From [Clostridium] scindens ATCC 35704 (lineage in GTDB: Bacteria; Bacillota; Clostridia; Lachnospirales; Lachnospiraceae), in assembly GCF_004295125.1 (NCBI RefSeq), contig NZ_CP036170.1, positions 1,359,501 to 1,423,500 on the forward strand: a stretch of 64,000 bases of DNA, given 5' to 3'. A model generated the notes under the pieces. The model was given only the letters and a program-made list of their open reading frames with translations. It did not search any database and had not been told where the DNA came from. Position numbers and translations under genes: made by a program. Of this stretch, positions 35,418-44,687 are shown piece after piece. Position 1 is the first letter of the stretch. Every line of letters starts with the position of its first letter.

Positions 35418-36839
35418 ATGAGAAAGACGAAGATTGTCTGCACGCTGGGACCGGCCACGGATGAGGGGAACGTGCTGGAGCAGCTGATTCAGGAAGGGAT
35501 GGATGTTGCCAGGTTTAATTTTTCGCATGGCACGCATGAGGAGCAGAAGGCGCGGCTGGACCGGTTAAAGGAATTGAGAACGAAGTATGACAGGCCCATC
35601 GCGGCGATGCTGGATACTAAGGGACCGGAGATTCGGATTGGCTGTTTTAAAGAGGGAGAGGCGGTTCTTGAAGAAGGACAGATATTTACGCTGGTATCCC
35701 GGAATGTGGAAGGAACCAGGGACTATGTCTCAATTACTTACAAGGAACTTTATAAGGATGTGAGCCCGGGAGATACCATATTGATCGATGACGGGCTGAT
35801 CGAGATGGAAGTGAAGGAAATCTCAGGGGAGGACATCGCGTGCCTGGTGAGGAATGGAGGAAGGCTGTCTGATCAGAAGGGAGTCAATATACCGGGGACT
35901 GAGTTGAACATGGAGTTTCTCAGCAAAAAGGACCGGGCGGATCTGCTGTTTGGAATTCAGGAGGACTTTGACTTTGTAGCCGCCTCATTTACCCGCACTG
36001 CTGAAGACATCCGCGAGATGCGCCTGCTTCTGGATGAGAATGGCGGCAGGGACATCAATATTATTGCGAAGATCGAGAACCAGCAAGGGGTGGACCACAT
36101 TGATGAGATTATAGAGGCGGCGGACGGCATCATGATCGCCCGAGGCGATATGGGCGTGGAGATCCCGCTGGAGCGTGTTCCGGTCATCCAGCAGACGATC
36201 ATCAGAAAGGTATACTGTGCTGGAAAGCAGGTGATAACGGCAACCCAGATGCTGGATTCTATGATGGAGCATCCGAGACCCACCCGGGCGGAGACCTCCG
36301 ATATCGCGAATGCAATATATCAGGGGACCAGCGCCATCATGCTGTCCGGGGAGACGGCAGCAGGAAAGTATCCGGTCAGGGCGCTTCAGACCATGGTAAG
36401 GGTGGCATCTTATATGGAGCAGAATATCAATTACAATGAGATATTTAAGAAGCGGGACCGGGCGGAAGACCCGGATATTACCAATGCGATCTCCCATGCC
36501 ACCTGCATGACCGCAATGGATCTGAAAGCCAATATCATTCTGGCAGCCAGCGAAACCGGATTTACGGCCCGCATGATCTCCAAGTACCGTCCGGGCTGCA
36601 TGATCGGGGGGTGCTCCAGTTCCCGGAAGGTATGCCGCCAGCTCAATATGTCCTGGGGAATCTATCCCCTCTATACCAAGGAGGAATACAGTTCGGAGAT
36701 TCTGTGCCTGCGGGCAATGGAGGCGGCAAAACGCCACGGGCTCGTAGAAGATGGGGATAAGATCGTATTTACAGGCGGAGTGCCGCTTGGAATTCCGGGA
36801 AAGACGAATCTGATCCGGGTCTGCATCGTGGGAGAGTAG
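35418..36839 (+). CDS. pyk: Pyruvate kinase
   Basis: A 473-residue pyruvate kinase, converting PEP and ADP to pyruvate and ATP at the end of glycolysis. Visible signatures are MRKTKIVCTLGPA, VARFNFSHGTHEEQ, AMLDTKGPEIRIG, the active-site region NIIAKIENQQGVDHIDEI, MIARGDMGVEIP, and the ATQMLDSM segment. No extra C-terminal PEP-utiliser domain is present. The Glu in KGPEIR is the residue known to mark potassium-dependent pyruvate kinases (potassium-independent ones have Lys). This matches its place 19 bases after the ktrBA potassium uptake genes. Confidence 0.97.
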   Translation: MRKTKIVCTLGPATDEGNVLEQLIQEGMDVARFNFSHGTHEEQKARLDRLKELRTKYDRPIAAMLDTKGPEIRIGCFKEGEAVLEEGQIFTLVSRNVEGTRDYVSITYKELYKDVSPGDTILIDDGLIEMEVKEISGEDIACLVRNGGRLSDQKGVNIPGTELNMEFLSKKDRADLLFGIQEDFDFVAASFTRTAEDIREMRLLLDENGGRDINIIAKIENQQGVDHIDEIIEAADGIMIARGDMGVEIPLERVPVIQQTIIRKVYCAGKQVITATQMLDSMMEHPRPTRAETSDIANAIYQGTSAIMLSGETAAGKYPVRALQTMVRVASYMEQNINYNEIFKKRDRAEDPDITNAISHATCMTAMDLKANIILAASETGFTARMISKYRPGCMIGGCSSSRKVCRQLNMSWGIYPLYTKEEYSSEILCLRAMEAAKRHGLVEDGDKIVFTGGVPLGIPGKTNLIRVCIVGE

Positions 36840-36913
36840 AAGAAGGCTTAAGCCTTGCGTATTTATAACTGGCAATTCCGTCTCAAAACAAGTATAATTG
36901 TACCATACGATAT

Positions 36914-36938
36914 CCGCGGGCGTGCAGGAGGCCCGCGG
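36914..36938 (+). promoter_or_regulatory. GC-rich hairpin in the leader of a small gene
   Basis: CCGCGGGC (36914-36921) pairs perfectly with GCCCGCGG (36931-36938). No T-run follows; a strong AAGGAGG comes 4 bases later. A TATAAT box lies upstream at about 36892-36897. The hairpin may protect the message or tune translation of the following gene. Confidence 0.45.
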
Positions 36939-36958
36939 CACCAAGGAGGAACGATTTC

Positions 36959-37156
36959 ATGAAGATAGAAATGGGAGAATCATTATTCTCTTCCTGGCTT
37001 CGCCATGAAGAGGAGTTGGAGCGGCTGATGAAGCTTGTGGACGGGCATTTCCATACCCAATATCGATATAGCATTTTCAAGCAGAACAGTTCTCTTGTAC
37101 AGATCATCCAGCAGGGAGAGTGCGACCTTCGGTGGATCAAAAGCCATCAGAAATAG
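36959..37156 (+). CDS. Small hypothetical protein
   Basis: A 65-residue protein, MKIEMGESLFSSWLRHEEELER at the start and QQGECDLRWIKSHQK at the end. I recall similar but usually longer uncharacterised Lachnospiraceae proteins beginning with this MKIEMGESL-like stretch, so it may be a shortened member. AAGGAGG lies 9 bases before the ATG. The LysR gene starts 15 bases after its stop, suggesting co-transcription. Function unknown. Confidence 0.55.
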   Translation: MKIEMGESLFSSWLRHEEELERLMKLVDGHFHTQYRYSIFKQNSSLVQIIQQGECDLRWIKSHQK

Positions 37157-37171
37157 GGGAGTCGCAGAACT

Positions 37172-38095
37172 ATGACAATACAGCAGTTAAGATATGTGAT
37201 AAAAATCGTAGAGTGCGGCTCGATCACGGAAGCGGCGCGGCAGCTCTTTATATCCCAGCCCAGCCTTTCGGCGGCAGTGAAGGAATTGGAGACGGAACTA
37301 GGGATTGAGATCTTCCACCGGACAACCCGGGGAATCACGCTGTCTGCCGACGGTACGGAATTCCTGTCCTATGCCCGGCAGATCCTGGAGCAGACCCAGC
37401 TGCTGGAACAGCGGTATCTGAATAAGAAGCCCTCCAAGCAGCTGTGCTCGGTATCCACCCAGCACTACGCCTTTGCGGTCAATGCTTTCGTCAACCTGAT
37501 ATCCGGCATTGATGCCAACGAGTATGAGTTTACGCTGCGGGAGACCAGGACCTATGAGATCATAGAGGACGTGGCGAACTTCAGAAGCGAGATTGGAATC
37601 ATCTATTTCAGCGGCTTTAATGAACGAGTCATGCAGAAACTCTTGAAAGAGAACCATCTGATATTCCATCCGCTCTTCGAAGCCAGTCCCCATGTATTCA
37701 TCAGTTCTTCCCATCCTCTTGCAGGGGAGGAATCCGTCACTCTGGAGGATCTGGATGATTACCCCTTCCTGGCATTTGAGCAGGGCACCTATAATTCCTT
37801 CTATTTTTCCGAAGAGATTCTCAGTACAGCGCCCCACAAGAAGACGATTCATGTCAGCGACAGGGCTACCTTGTTCAATCTGCTGATCGGCCTCAATGGA
37901 TATACCATCTGTTCAGGGGTGCTTAACAGCAACCTGAACGGCGACAATATCGTTTCCGTGAAACTGGAAACGAACGAGTGGATGCGGGTTGGCTTTATCT
38001 GCGGCAATAAGGTCCACTTAAGTTCCATGGCCCGGGGCTATATTGCGGAACTAAAGAAACTGATTGCGGAAAATGGATTCACTCTTCTGTCATAA
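37172..38095 (+). CDS. LysR-family transcriptional regulator
   Basis: A 307-residue LysR-type regulator. The HTH reads MTIQQLRYVIKIVECGSITEAARQLFISQPSLSAAVKELE, followed by FHRTTRGITLSADG and a two-lobed effector domain. GGGGAG precedes the ATG. It is convergent with metF (8 bases between stops) and downstream of a small gene, so no divergent target is visible. A role in metF control cannot be deduced, since metF's promoter lies at the far end. Confidence 0.9.
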   Translation: MTIQQLRYVIKIVECGSITEAARQLFISQPSLSAAVKELETELGIEIFHRTTRGITLSADGTEFLSYARQILEQTQLLEQRYLNKKPSKQLCSVSTQHYAFAVNAFVNLISGIDANEYEFTLRETRTYEIIEDVANFRSEIGIIYFSGFNERVMQKLLKENHLIFHPLFEASPHVFISSSHPLAGEESVTLEDLDDYPFLAFEQGTYNSFYFSEEILSTAPHKKTIHVSDRATLFNLLIGLNGYTICSGVLNSNLNGDNIVSVKLETNEWMRVGFICGNKVHLSSMARGYIAELKKLIAENGFTLLS

Positions 38096-38103
38096 GACAG
38101 CCG

Positions 38104-38967
38104 CTATGCAGCCAGCAATTGGTGGATGGCTTCATAGATTCTGGCGGCTATGTACGGGTTATTCATGGTATAGAGGTGGATGCCGTCAACCCCATGAGTG
38201 ATCAGATCCACGATCTGGTCTATCGCGTAAGCGATGCCTGCGTCGCGCATGGCATCCGGATTATGCTCGTAGCGTTCCATCATGGCTGAGAACTTGTGGG
38301 GAAGGGTGACGCCGCACAAAGAGACCATCCGTTCAATCTGCTTTTTATTGGTCACCGGCATGATCCCTGCTTCGATGGGAACCTGGATGCCTGCCAGGGA
38401 AGCCCGCTCACGGAAGCGGTAAAAATAATGGTTGTCAAAGAACAGCTGAGTGATCAGATGGCTTGCGCCTGCATCGACTTTCGTCTTCAGATTCTTGATA
38501 TCGTCGAAGATATCCGCAGATTCCTGGTGGCCTTCCGGATAGCAGGCACCCAGGACATTGAAGTCTCCATGCTCTTTGATAAAGGCGATCAGATCGCTGG
38601 CATGACGGAAGTCTCCAGGCACATAGCCGCATGAAGGCACATCGCCCCGCAGAGCCAGGATGTTCTCGATGCCTGCCTCCTTGAAATCGGACAGCTGGCG
38701 GCGTACATCGGATTTTGTCAGGCTGATGCAGGGCAGATGAGCCACGCTTTCTATGCCGTATTCATTTTTGATCCGGGAGGCAATCTCCAAGGTCGCCTTG
38801 CAGTTCTCACTGCCGCCAGCGCCGTAGGTGACGCTGATAAAATCAGGATTTAAGTCTTTCAGGCTGTCTATAGTCTTGTAGATCGTATCAACAGGATTCG
38901 TCCGCTTTGGGGGAAATACTTCAAAGGAGAGGACAGATTTATTCTGGAAAAGTTCGGTTGTCTTCAT
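38104..38967 (-). CDS. metF: Methylenetetrahydrofolate reductase
   Basis: A 287-residue MetF-type enzyme that reduces 5,10-methylene-THF to 5-methyl-THF for methionine synthesis or the methyl branch of the Wood-Ljungdahl pathway. Family motifs: SFEVFPPKRTN (catalytic Glu), FISVTYGAGGS, VAHLPCISLTKSD, ILALRGDVP, DAGASHLITQLFFDNHYFY and IEAGIMPVTNKKQIERM. The start MKTTELFQNK (38967) follows AAAGGA by 9 bases. It is monocistronic here; no metV, metH or acsE-like gene is adjacent. Confidence 0.95.
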   Translation of the reverse strand: MKTTELFQNKSVLSFEVFPPKRTNPVDTIYKTIDSLKDLNPDFISVTYGAGGSENCKATLEIASRIKNEYGIESVAHLPCISLTKSDVRRQLSDFKEAGIENILALRGDVPSCGYVPGDFRHASDLIAFIKEHGDFNVLGACYPEGHQESADIFDDIKNLKTKVDAGASHLITQLFFDNHYFYRFRERASLAGIQVPIEAGIMPVTNKKQIERMVSLCGVTLPHKFSAMMERYEHNPDAMRDAGIAYAIDQIVDLITHGVDGIHLYTMNNPYIAARIYEAIHQLLAA

Positions 38968-39148
38968 ATCAGTTATTCCTTTCGTCTGTGTTGAAACATA
39001 TAATATCAAAGAATTTTAAGATAGGAAAATATAAAAAAATTATCGGTTGACATAGGAAAAGACTATAACCCTTGAAGAAATCAGGGACATGTGAGATTAT
39101 GAGATATAGAGAAAGAACTGGCAAGAAACTTGTGGGAAGAGGTAGAAC

Positions 39149-40579
39149 GTGGATAAGAAAGGTAAGAAATCAGAGCATATAATCAAAGAAGTATACCCCG
39201 ATTCCATTGCAGAAGAGATGGAGATTGAGTCCGGGGATGTGCTTCTTGCGATTAACGATACTTCGATACAGGACGTATTTGACTATAGATATCTGATCAA
39301 AAATGAATACATCGAGGTGCTGATCCGAAAGCCGGACGGGGAGGAATGGCTGCTGGAGATTGACAAGGACTATGACGAGGATCTTGGATTGGAATTCGAC
39401 AATGGTCTGATGAGCGAATACCGCACCTGCAGCAACAAGTGCATCTTCTGCTTTATCGACCAGATGCCGCCAGGCATGCGAGAGACCTTGTATTTTAAGG
39501 ACGATGATTCCAGGCTTTCATTCCTCCAGGGGAATTATATCACGCTTACGAATATGAAGATGGAGGATATCCAGCGTATTGTCAAGATGCATCTGGCGCC
39601 GATCAACATATCCATCCAGTCCACCAATCCAGAACTTCGCTGTAAGATGCTGCACAACCGTTTTGCCGGGGAGAAGCTTCAGTTTCTGGATGTCTTATAT
39701 GAGAATCATATCGAGATGAATGGACAGGTGGTAGCGTGCAAGAACGTAAATGACGGGCCGGAGCTAGAGCGGACGATTGACGATCTGTCCCGGTATCTTC
39801 CCTTTATGAGGAGCGTATCCGTAGTTCCGGCGGGAATCACCAAGTATAGGGACGGGCTTTTCCCTCTGGAACTGTACGACAAAGAGGAGGCGGGCGCGGT
39901 CATAGACATGATCGAGAGCCGGCAGCAGAGATATTATGAGGAATACGGCCTTCATTTCATCCATGCCAGCGATGAGTGGTATATCACAGCACAGAGAGAG
40001 TTCCCCGAAGAAGAGCGGTACGACGGATATATCCAATTGGAAAACGGGGTGGGCATGATGCGCATGTTCATCAATGAATTCCAGGAAGAATTGAAAGAAG
40101 TCCTTGCCGGAGAGGCATATACGATGTTAAAGGAAGGCCTAGAGCGGACGATCACGATAGCCACAGGAAAACTGGCATTTCCGACGGTCAGGGATTTCGC
40201 CCGGCAGCTGATGGAAGCGTTCCCGGGACTTACGATTCATGTATATGCCATTCGGAATCATTTCTTCGGAGAGACGATTACCGTCTCCGGATTGATCACC
40301 GGACAAGACTTGGTGACGCAGTTAAAGGAGCAGAAAGAGCATGGCGAGGATTTGGGAGATACGCTGCTGATACCATCCAATATGCTAAGAAGCGGCGAGC
40401 AGGTATTCCTGGATGACCTGACGGTGGAAGACGTAGAAGCGGCACTTGAGATGAAACTGACGGCGGTGGAGCCGGGAGGCAGGGAATTCATTGATGCCAT
40501 TCTCTATCCAGATTATGAGATGGATAGGAACAATGAAAACTTTGTCTATATCCAGGCATATGATAAAGCTGGACAATAA
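39149..40579 (+). CDS. DUF512 radical SAM protein
   Basis: A 476-residue protein of the DUF512 radical SAM family (PDZ-like N terminus, then radical SAM core). The N-terminal half begins with a PDZ-type segment (IIKEVYPDSIAEEMEIESGDVLLAIND). The cluster-binding CxxxCxxC is in RTCSNKCIFCFIDQMP, followed by DDSRLSFLQGNYITLTN. The start is GTG at 39149, with GAGGT 5 bases upstream. In many Firmicutes this gene precedes der and gpsA; that order is not kept here. The reaction is unknown. Confidence 0.9.
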   Translation: MDKKGKKSEHIIKEVYPDSIAEEMEIESGDVLLAINDTSIQDVFDYRYLIKNEYIEVLIRKPDGEEWLLEIDKDYDEDLGLEFDNGLMSEYRTCSNKCIFCFIDQMPPGMRETLYFKDDDSRLSFLQGNYITLTNMKMEDIQRIVKMHLAPINISIQSTNPELRCKMLHNRFAGEKLQFLDVLYENHIEMNGQVVACKNVNDGPELERTIDDLSRYLPFMRSVSVVPAGITKYRDGLFPLELYDKEEAGAVIDMIESRQQRYYEEYGLHFIHASDEWYITAQREFPEEERYDGYIQLENGVGMMRMFINEFQEELKEVLAGEAYTMLKEGLERTITIATGKLAFPTVRDFARQLMEAFPGLTIHVYAIRNHFFGETITVSGLITGQDLVTQLKEQKEHGEDLGDTLLIPSNMLRSGEQVFLDDLTVEDVEAALEMKLTAVEPGGREFIDAILYPDYEMDRNNENFVYIQAYDKAGQ

Positions 40580-40976
40580 CCGGATCATGAAACAATAGAG
40601 TTGTTGGAAAAGAGGCGGGATATTCCTGCATTCTGATCAACCAGTTCGGGGAGGGCGCATTGCCGATCGTAGTAGTTGTGGAAGTGGGTTTACCATTTAT
40701 AAGTTCGTAAAGTGTCTGCAGAAACGTTTTGGAATGATTGAGGGTAGCTTGATGTGACGGTTAATCATATTAGCAGATAGAGTGAGTAAATGCCTTGTGT
40801 GGTTCGATTGAGGCGAACTGTGCAAGGTGTTTCTTTTTTGGCTGATTATATCACATATACTTATTTGGATATTCAATATGTTTTATCAAATATGTGAATT
40901 AACGATTGGCATTCCATGTACATTTATGGGACTATTAGACCATAAGAGTAACTACAACAGCAAAGGAGAATAGCAA
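40580..40976 (+). other. 397-base intergenic region
   Basis: No complete gene. One frame after 40590 reads a gene-like stretch (VVGKEAGYSCILINQFGEG and on to a stop near 40713), but it has no start and could be a decayed gene fragment. A strong terminator lies at 40793-40839. The last 130 bases are A/T-rich and should hold the promoter of the ABC transporter operon, though I cannot fix it. AAAGGAG precedes the next ATG. Confidence 0.4.
40793..40839 (+). terminator. Rho-independent terminator
   Basis: CCTTGTGTGGTTCG (40793-40806) pairs with CGAACTGTGCAAGG (40814-40827) with one or two mismatches, followed by TGTTTCTTTTTT. Confidence 0.85.
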
Positions 40977-41810
40977 ATGAATAAGAAGGCAATCAGTATC
41001 CTGTTGTGTTTCGGAATGTGTATAACGATGCTTGCAGGATGTAATCAAAAGGATTCTTCGAAAGAAACCGAGGAACAGTCAAGTAAAGATGAAAAAGTGA
41101 TCAAAGTAGGATGTGAAGCGACAACACCTGGGTGGATTCAGACCGATAAAAAGGGTGAGTTATCTGGTTATGATTATGATGTATGGACAGAAATCGGTGA
41201 AAGAACAGGGTATAAGATTGAATATAAGATCATGGAATGGGATGGGATGTGGTCTATGTTTGATGATGGAAGATTGGATTCCATAGGAGAACAGATCTCT
41301 TATACGACGGAGAGGGCCCAGAAATATAACATGTCAGAGCCATATGCATACAATATTTATTCTTTGCTGTGTGCAAAGGATAACGGAGAACTACAGTCCA
41401 TGGATGATCTAAAAGATGGCATGACAATTGCATGTGAATCTAATACCAGTGATGAGATTGTGCTAAAGGCTATTGAAGATGAATACGGTGTAACACTAAA
41501 GCCAACCTATTTTGATGGAATGTCTGTACAGGAGGTTGCCCTTGGAAGATGTGACTTATGGCCGAGAGCGAGGACTTCTTGTGAAACAACGATTGAGGAA
41601 GTTGATAATCTTAAAATATTAGGAGACACCAACCGTGTAGAAACAAATATTTATCCATTTGCCAAGACGGATGAAGGAAAAGAATTATGCGGTATGGTTT
41701 CGAAAACAATTAAAGAGATGAAGGCTGATGGAACATTAAAGAAGTTATCAGAGAAATGGTTTGATACGGATATTACTGTTCAGCCTGAGAATACGGAAGT
41801 TCTGGAGTAA
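40977..41810 (+). CDS. Amino-acid ABC transporter substrate-binding lipoprotein (family 3)
   Basis: A 277-residue lipoprotein. The signal peptide has a basic start, a hydrophobic core and lipobox LAGC (MLAGCNQ). The mature part matches family 3 solute-binding proteins for polar amino acids: VIKVGCEATTPGWIQTDKKGELSGYDYDVW, then IEYKIMEWDGMWSMFDDGRLDSIGEQIS. Permease and ATPase genes follow in order (21 and 14 bases apart). Codon and base use are A/T-rich compared with flanking genes. The ligand is not deducible beyond a polar amino acid. Confidence 0.92.
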   Translation: MNKKAISILLCFGMCITMLAGCNQKDSSKETEEQSSKDEKVIKVGCEATTPGWIQTDKKGELSGYDYDVWTEIGERTGYKIEYKIMEWDGMWSMFDDGRLDSIGEQISYTTERAQKYNMSEPYAYNIYSLLCAKDNGELQSMDDLKDGMTIACESNTSDEIVLKAIEDEYGVTLKPTYFDGMSVQEVALGRCDLWPRARTSCETTIEEVDNLKILGDTNRVETNIYPFAKTDEGKELCGMVSKTIKEMKADGTLKKLSEKWFDTDITVQPENTEVLE

Positions 41811-41831
41811 TTAAAGAGGGGAAACGCGACT

Positions 41832-42497
41832 ATGGATTGGGTATTTACAGGTGATTTACTGGAAGCTATGATGAAAGCCCTTCCAGTAACATTATCTTTG
41901 ACGGGGATTTCGTTTACATTAGCATTGGTATTGGCAATTTTAATTGCTATAGTAGAATATTTTAAAGTACCAATTTTGGATAGGATATTTTCATTGTATG
42001 TTTCCTTTTTTCGTGGCACACCTTTGATTCCGCAATTGTTTCTTCTATATTTTGGAATTCCTACGTTTGTACCGGCATTAAGGAATGTATCAGCATACTC
42101 TGTTTGTGTTGTGGGTTTGACGTTAAATTCAGCGGCATATATGAAAGAAGTGGTCAGAGGATCACTTCTTTCTGTTCCAGAAGGGCAAAAAGAGGCGGCA
42201 TTAGCGCATGGAATGTCTTCAATGCAGACAATGTTCCGGATCGTTCTGCCTCAGGCGGCAAGGGTGGCAATTCCATCATTATTTAACAATCTTGTTGATA
42301 TTGTTAAGGGCACATCAATGGCATTTACTATAGGAGTAATTGAAATCACAGCAGCGGCAAATTTAAGAGCGGCAGTAACATTTAATTATTTTGAAGCATA
42401 TATGGTTCTTATGCTCTTATATTGGGTTATCATCCTGATTCTTGAAAGATTTGAAACTGTAATAGAAAAATATTTTGAAAAGACACGCACGAGATAG
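41832..42497 (+). CDS. Amino-acid ABC transporter permease
   Basis: A 221-residue membrane protein with about five helices, of the His/Glu/Gln/Arg/opine permease family. [21 protein letters not shown] and the EAA-type loop [29 protein letters not shown] are diagnostic; the latter contacts the ATPase. It sits between the binding-protein and ATPase genes as a standard importer operon. GGGGAAA lies upstream of the ATG at 41832. Confidence 0.94.
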   Translation: MDWVFTGDLLEAMMKALPVTLSLTGISFTLALVLAILIAIVEYFKVPILDRIFSLYVSFFRGTPLIPQLFLLYFGIPTFVPALRNVSAYSVCVVGLTLNSAAYMKEVVRGSLLSVPEGQKEAALAHGMSSMQTMFRIVLPQAARVAIPSLFNNLVDIVKGTSMAFTIGVIEITAAANLRAAVTFNYFEAYMVLMLLYWVIILILERFETVIEKYFEKTRTR

Positions 42498-42511
42498 GAA
42501 GATTAAAAAGA

Positions 42512-43726
42512 ATGGATTGCAAAGAAAAAATGGATACGACAAATACGAAGCATATGGTAGAAATTAGAGATCTTCATAAGCGGTTTGGCGATTTGGAGGT
42601 TTTACGGGGGATTAATCTTAACATAAAAAAGGGAGAGGTTGTTGCAATTATAGGCTCATCAGGTACTGGCAAATCAACACTGCTTAGATGTCTGAACTAT
42701 CTGGAAAAACCGGATAAAGGAAGAATTACGATTGGAGATATAGCAATAGATGCAGAAAAGTGTACAAAAAAAGAAGTTCAAAGGCTTAGGAAACACTCGG
42801 CAATGATTTTTCAGAGTTATAATCTATTCTTGAATAAGGATGTGTTGCATAATGTGATGGAGCCTTTGATTTCTTCGTTAAGGATGAATGGAGAAGATGC
42901 CAGAAAAAGGGCACTGTATTATCTTGAGCAGGTTGGTATGGGCGGTAAGACGAAACAATATCCCGCAACACTTTCTGGAGGTCAACAACAACGAGTCGCA
43001 ATTGCGCGCTCTCTTGCAGTTCTGCCAAACATTTTACTGTTGGATGAGCCTACCTCAGCATTAGATCCGGAATGGGTGCAAGAGGTTCTGGAAGTGATTA
43101 GAGATTTGGCATCCAAACACTTTACAATGATTATCGTAACGCATGAAATGACATTTGCTAAGGAGGTAGCAAATCGGATTGTCTTTATGGACAATGGAAT
43201 TATAGTTGAAGAAGGTACACCGGAAGAGATCTTTAGACATCCAAAGAACTTAAGAACAAAAGATTTCTTAAAGTTAAGTAAGCCAGATGAGTTTACAATT
43301 ATTCATTCCATGCAGTTTGAAGCAATGCTGCCAATGTTTATTCGTACGGGATTAGAATATAGCCTGGAGGAAAAGGCGCCAGAGGGCTTATTGACTTGTA
43401 TTGAAGTTATTGAAAGAGAGACAGGGAATCGTGTTGGTGGTGCTGCACTGGCATATGCACATGATGTGTTTATTATAAAGGCGGTTGCCATAGAGCAGGC
43501 ATATCAAGGAAAGGGACTTGGAACAATGGTGGTAAAGGATGCGATCAAGGAGGCGCAAGGCAGAGGGGCTGTGAAGATATTCCTTGTTGCAAAAGTACCC
43601 GAATTCTATAAAAAGCTTGGGTTTCAAGTAGTTGACCAACAAAGTGCATCAGATATATCTACCTGTTATTTGTGTTCGAGATATCACAATGGTTGTGATT
43701 CGGAGATTATGATGAAAGAGATATAG
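42512..43726 (+). CDS. Amino-acid ABC transporter ATPase fused to a GNAT acetyltransferase domain
   Basis: A 404-residue fusion. Residues 1 to about 255 are a polar-amino-acid importer ATPase: Walker [10 protein letters not shown], signature [15 protein letters not shown], Walker [13 protein letters not shown], and the H-loop [12 protein letters not shown]. From about residue 262 the chain continues without break into a GNAT N-acetyltransferase domain. The acetyl-CoA motif A reads [21 protein letters not shown], and [13 protein letters not shown] is the usual C-terminal motif. A normal ATPase of this family ends near residue 250. Joining import to acetylation suggests the amino acid, or a derivative, is acetylated on entry; that is inference. 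Confidence 0.9.
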   Translation: MDCKEKMDTTNTKHMVEIRDLHKRFGDLEVLRGINLNIKKGEVVAIIGSSGTGKSTLLRCLNYLEKPDKGRITIGDIAIDAEKCTKKEVQRLRKHSAMIFQSYNLFLNKDVLHNVMEPLISSLRMNGEDARKRALYYLEQVGMGGKTKQYPATLSGGQQQRVAIARSLAVLPNILLLDEPTSALDPEWVQEVLEVIRDLASKHFTMIIVTHEMTFAKEVANRIVFMDNGIIVEEGTPEEIFRHPKNLRTKDFLKLSKPDEFTIIHSMQFEAMLPMFIRTGLEYSLEEKAPEGLLTCIEVIERETGNRVGGAALAYAHDVFIIKAVAIEQAYQGKGLGTMVVKDAIKEAQGRGAVKIFLVAKVPEFYKKLGFQVVDQQSASDISTCYLCSRYHNGCDSEIMMKEI

Positions 43727-43831
43727 GTATCAATCAATGAGGAACTCACTGCATTTTTCCGGGAGTGTGACAAAGTACCGGCACGCAAAAACAACCTTCA
43801 GGATGCATGCCGGAGCCTTGCCGTGCCATTC

Positions 43832-44647
43832 TTATCGCATAAACTGATTGATTACATGAAGCACGCCGTCTTCGTCGTTGGACTTTGTGACAAAATCCGC
43901 CTTTTCCAATACGGCAGGCTGTGCATTGGCCATGGCGACGCCAAGTCCGGCCGTCTCGATCATTGTGATATCGTTGTATCCATCGCCGCAGCAGATCATC
44001 TCATCCGCCGTAAGGCCGCTGCTGGTCAAAAGGCGGAGAAGCGAATGGGCCTTATCGATGCCAGAAGGCATGATCTCCAGAAAGAACGGATCGGAGCAGT
44101 ATACGCTTAAGTAAGAGCGAAAACGGGCGATGATCTTCTTCTGAATCTTGCTTATGACAGCAGAATCGCCGGTAATCAGGAACTTGTTCGGCGCTTCTTT
44201 GATATGAGAAAGGAAGTCGTCAACCCGGATAATGGGCATATGATTGATGCGCGATTCCAGTTCCGTATACTTATTAGGGCAGATGCCGGAGATCAGGGCG
44301 TCCGGCGTATAGGTGACAAGATCCAGCCCCTGATCCTTATATTCCAAGACCATGTCATATATGGGCTTGGCGCAGTCCATCGGGAGCGTCTTGTTGTATA
44401 TGATTTCTTTGGTCTGGCAGTTGGTAATGCGCCCTCCGTTGAAGGAGAGAATGTAACTGCCGTAATCCCCAAGGCGAAGCTGCTCGGCAAGAGGGGCCAC
44501 GCCATTGGTGGGGCGTCCGCTCGCCAGAACTACTTTCTTTCCCTGTTCTTGTATTTCGATCAATGCCTTTAATGTCGGCTCTGATATCTCTTTGCTTGAG
44601 TTGGTAAGTGTTCCGTCCAGATCCAGTGCCAGAATCTGATAATTCAT
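43832..44647 (-). CDS. Cof-type HAD-family hydrolase
   Basis: A 271-residue HAD phosphatase of the Cof/IIB subclass. Motif I is LALDLDGTLTNSSKE, motif II is VVLASGRPTNGV, the Lys lies near KAHSLLRLL, and motif III/IV is CCGDGYNDITMIETAGLGVAMANAQPAV. Such enzymes dephosphorylate sugar phosphates, pyridoxal phosphate or flavin nucleotides; the substrate is unknown. It is last in the minus-strand pncB-ddl-murF string, 40 bases after murF. Confidence 0.93.
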   Translation of the reverse strand: MNYQILALDLDGTLTNSSKEISEPTLKALIEIQEQGKKVVLASGRPTNGVAPLAEQLRLGDYGSYILSFNGGRITNCQTKEIIYNKTLPMDCAKPIYDMVLEYKDQGLDLVTYTPDALISGICPNKYTELESRINHMPIIRVDDFLSHIKEAPNKFLITGDSAVISKIQKKIIARFRSYLSVYCSDPFFLEIMPSGIDKAHSLLRLLTSSGLTADEMICCGDGYNDITMIETAGLGVAMANAQPAVLEKADFVTKSNDEDGVLHVINQFMR

Positions 44648-44687
44648 AATTGTACTCCTGTAATATCTTTATCTGTATATTTTGGTT

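Noticed and set aside
40590-40713. Possible gene fragment after the DUF512 gene
   Set aside because: No start codon, no ribosome site and no family I can name; too short to call a pseudogene.
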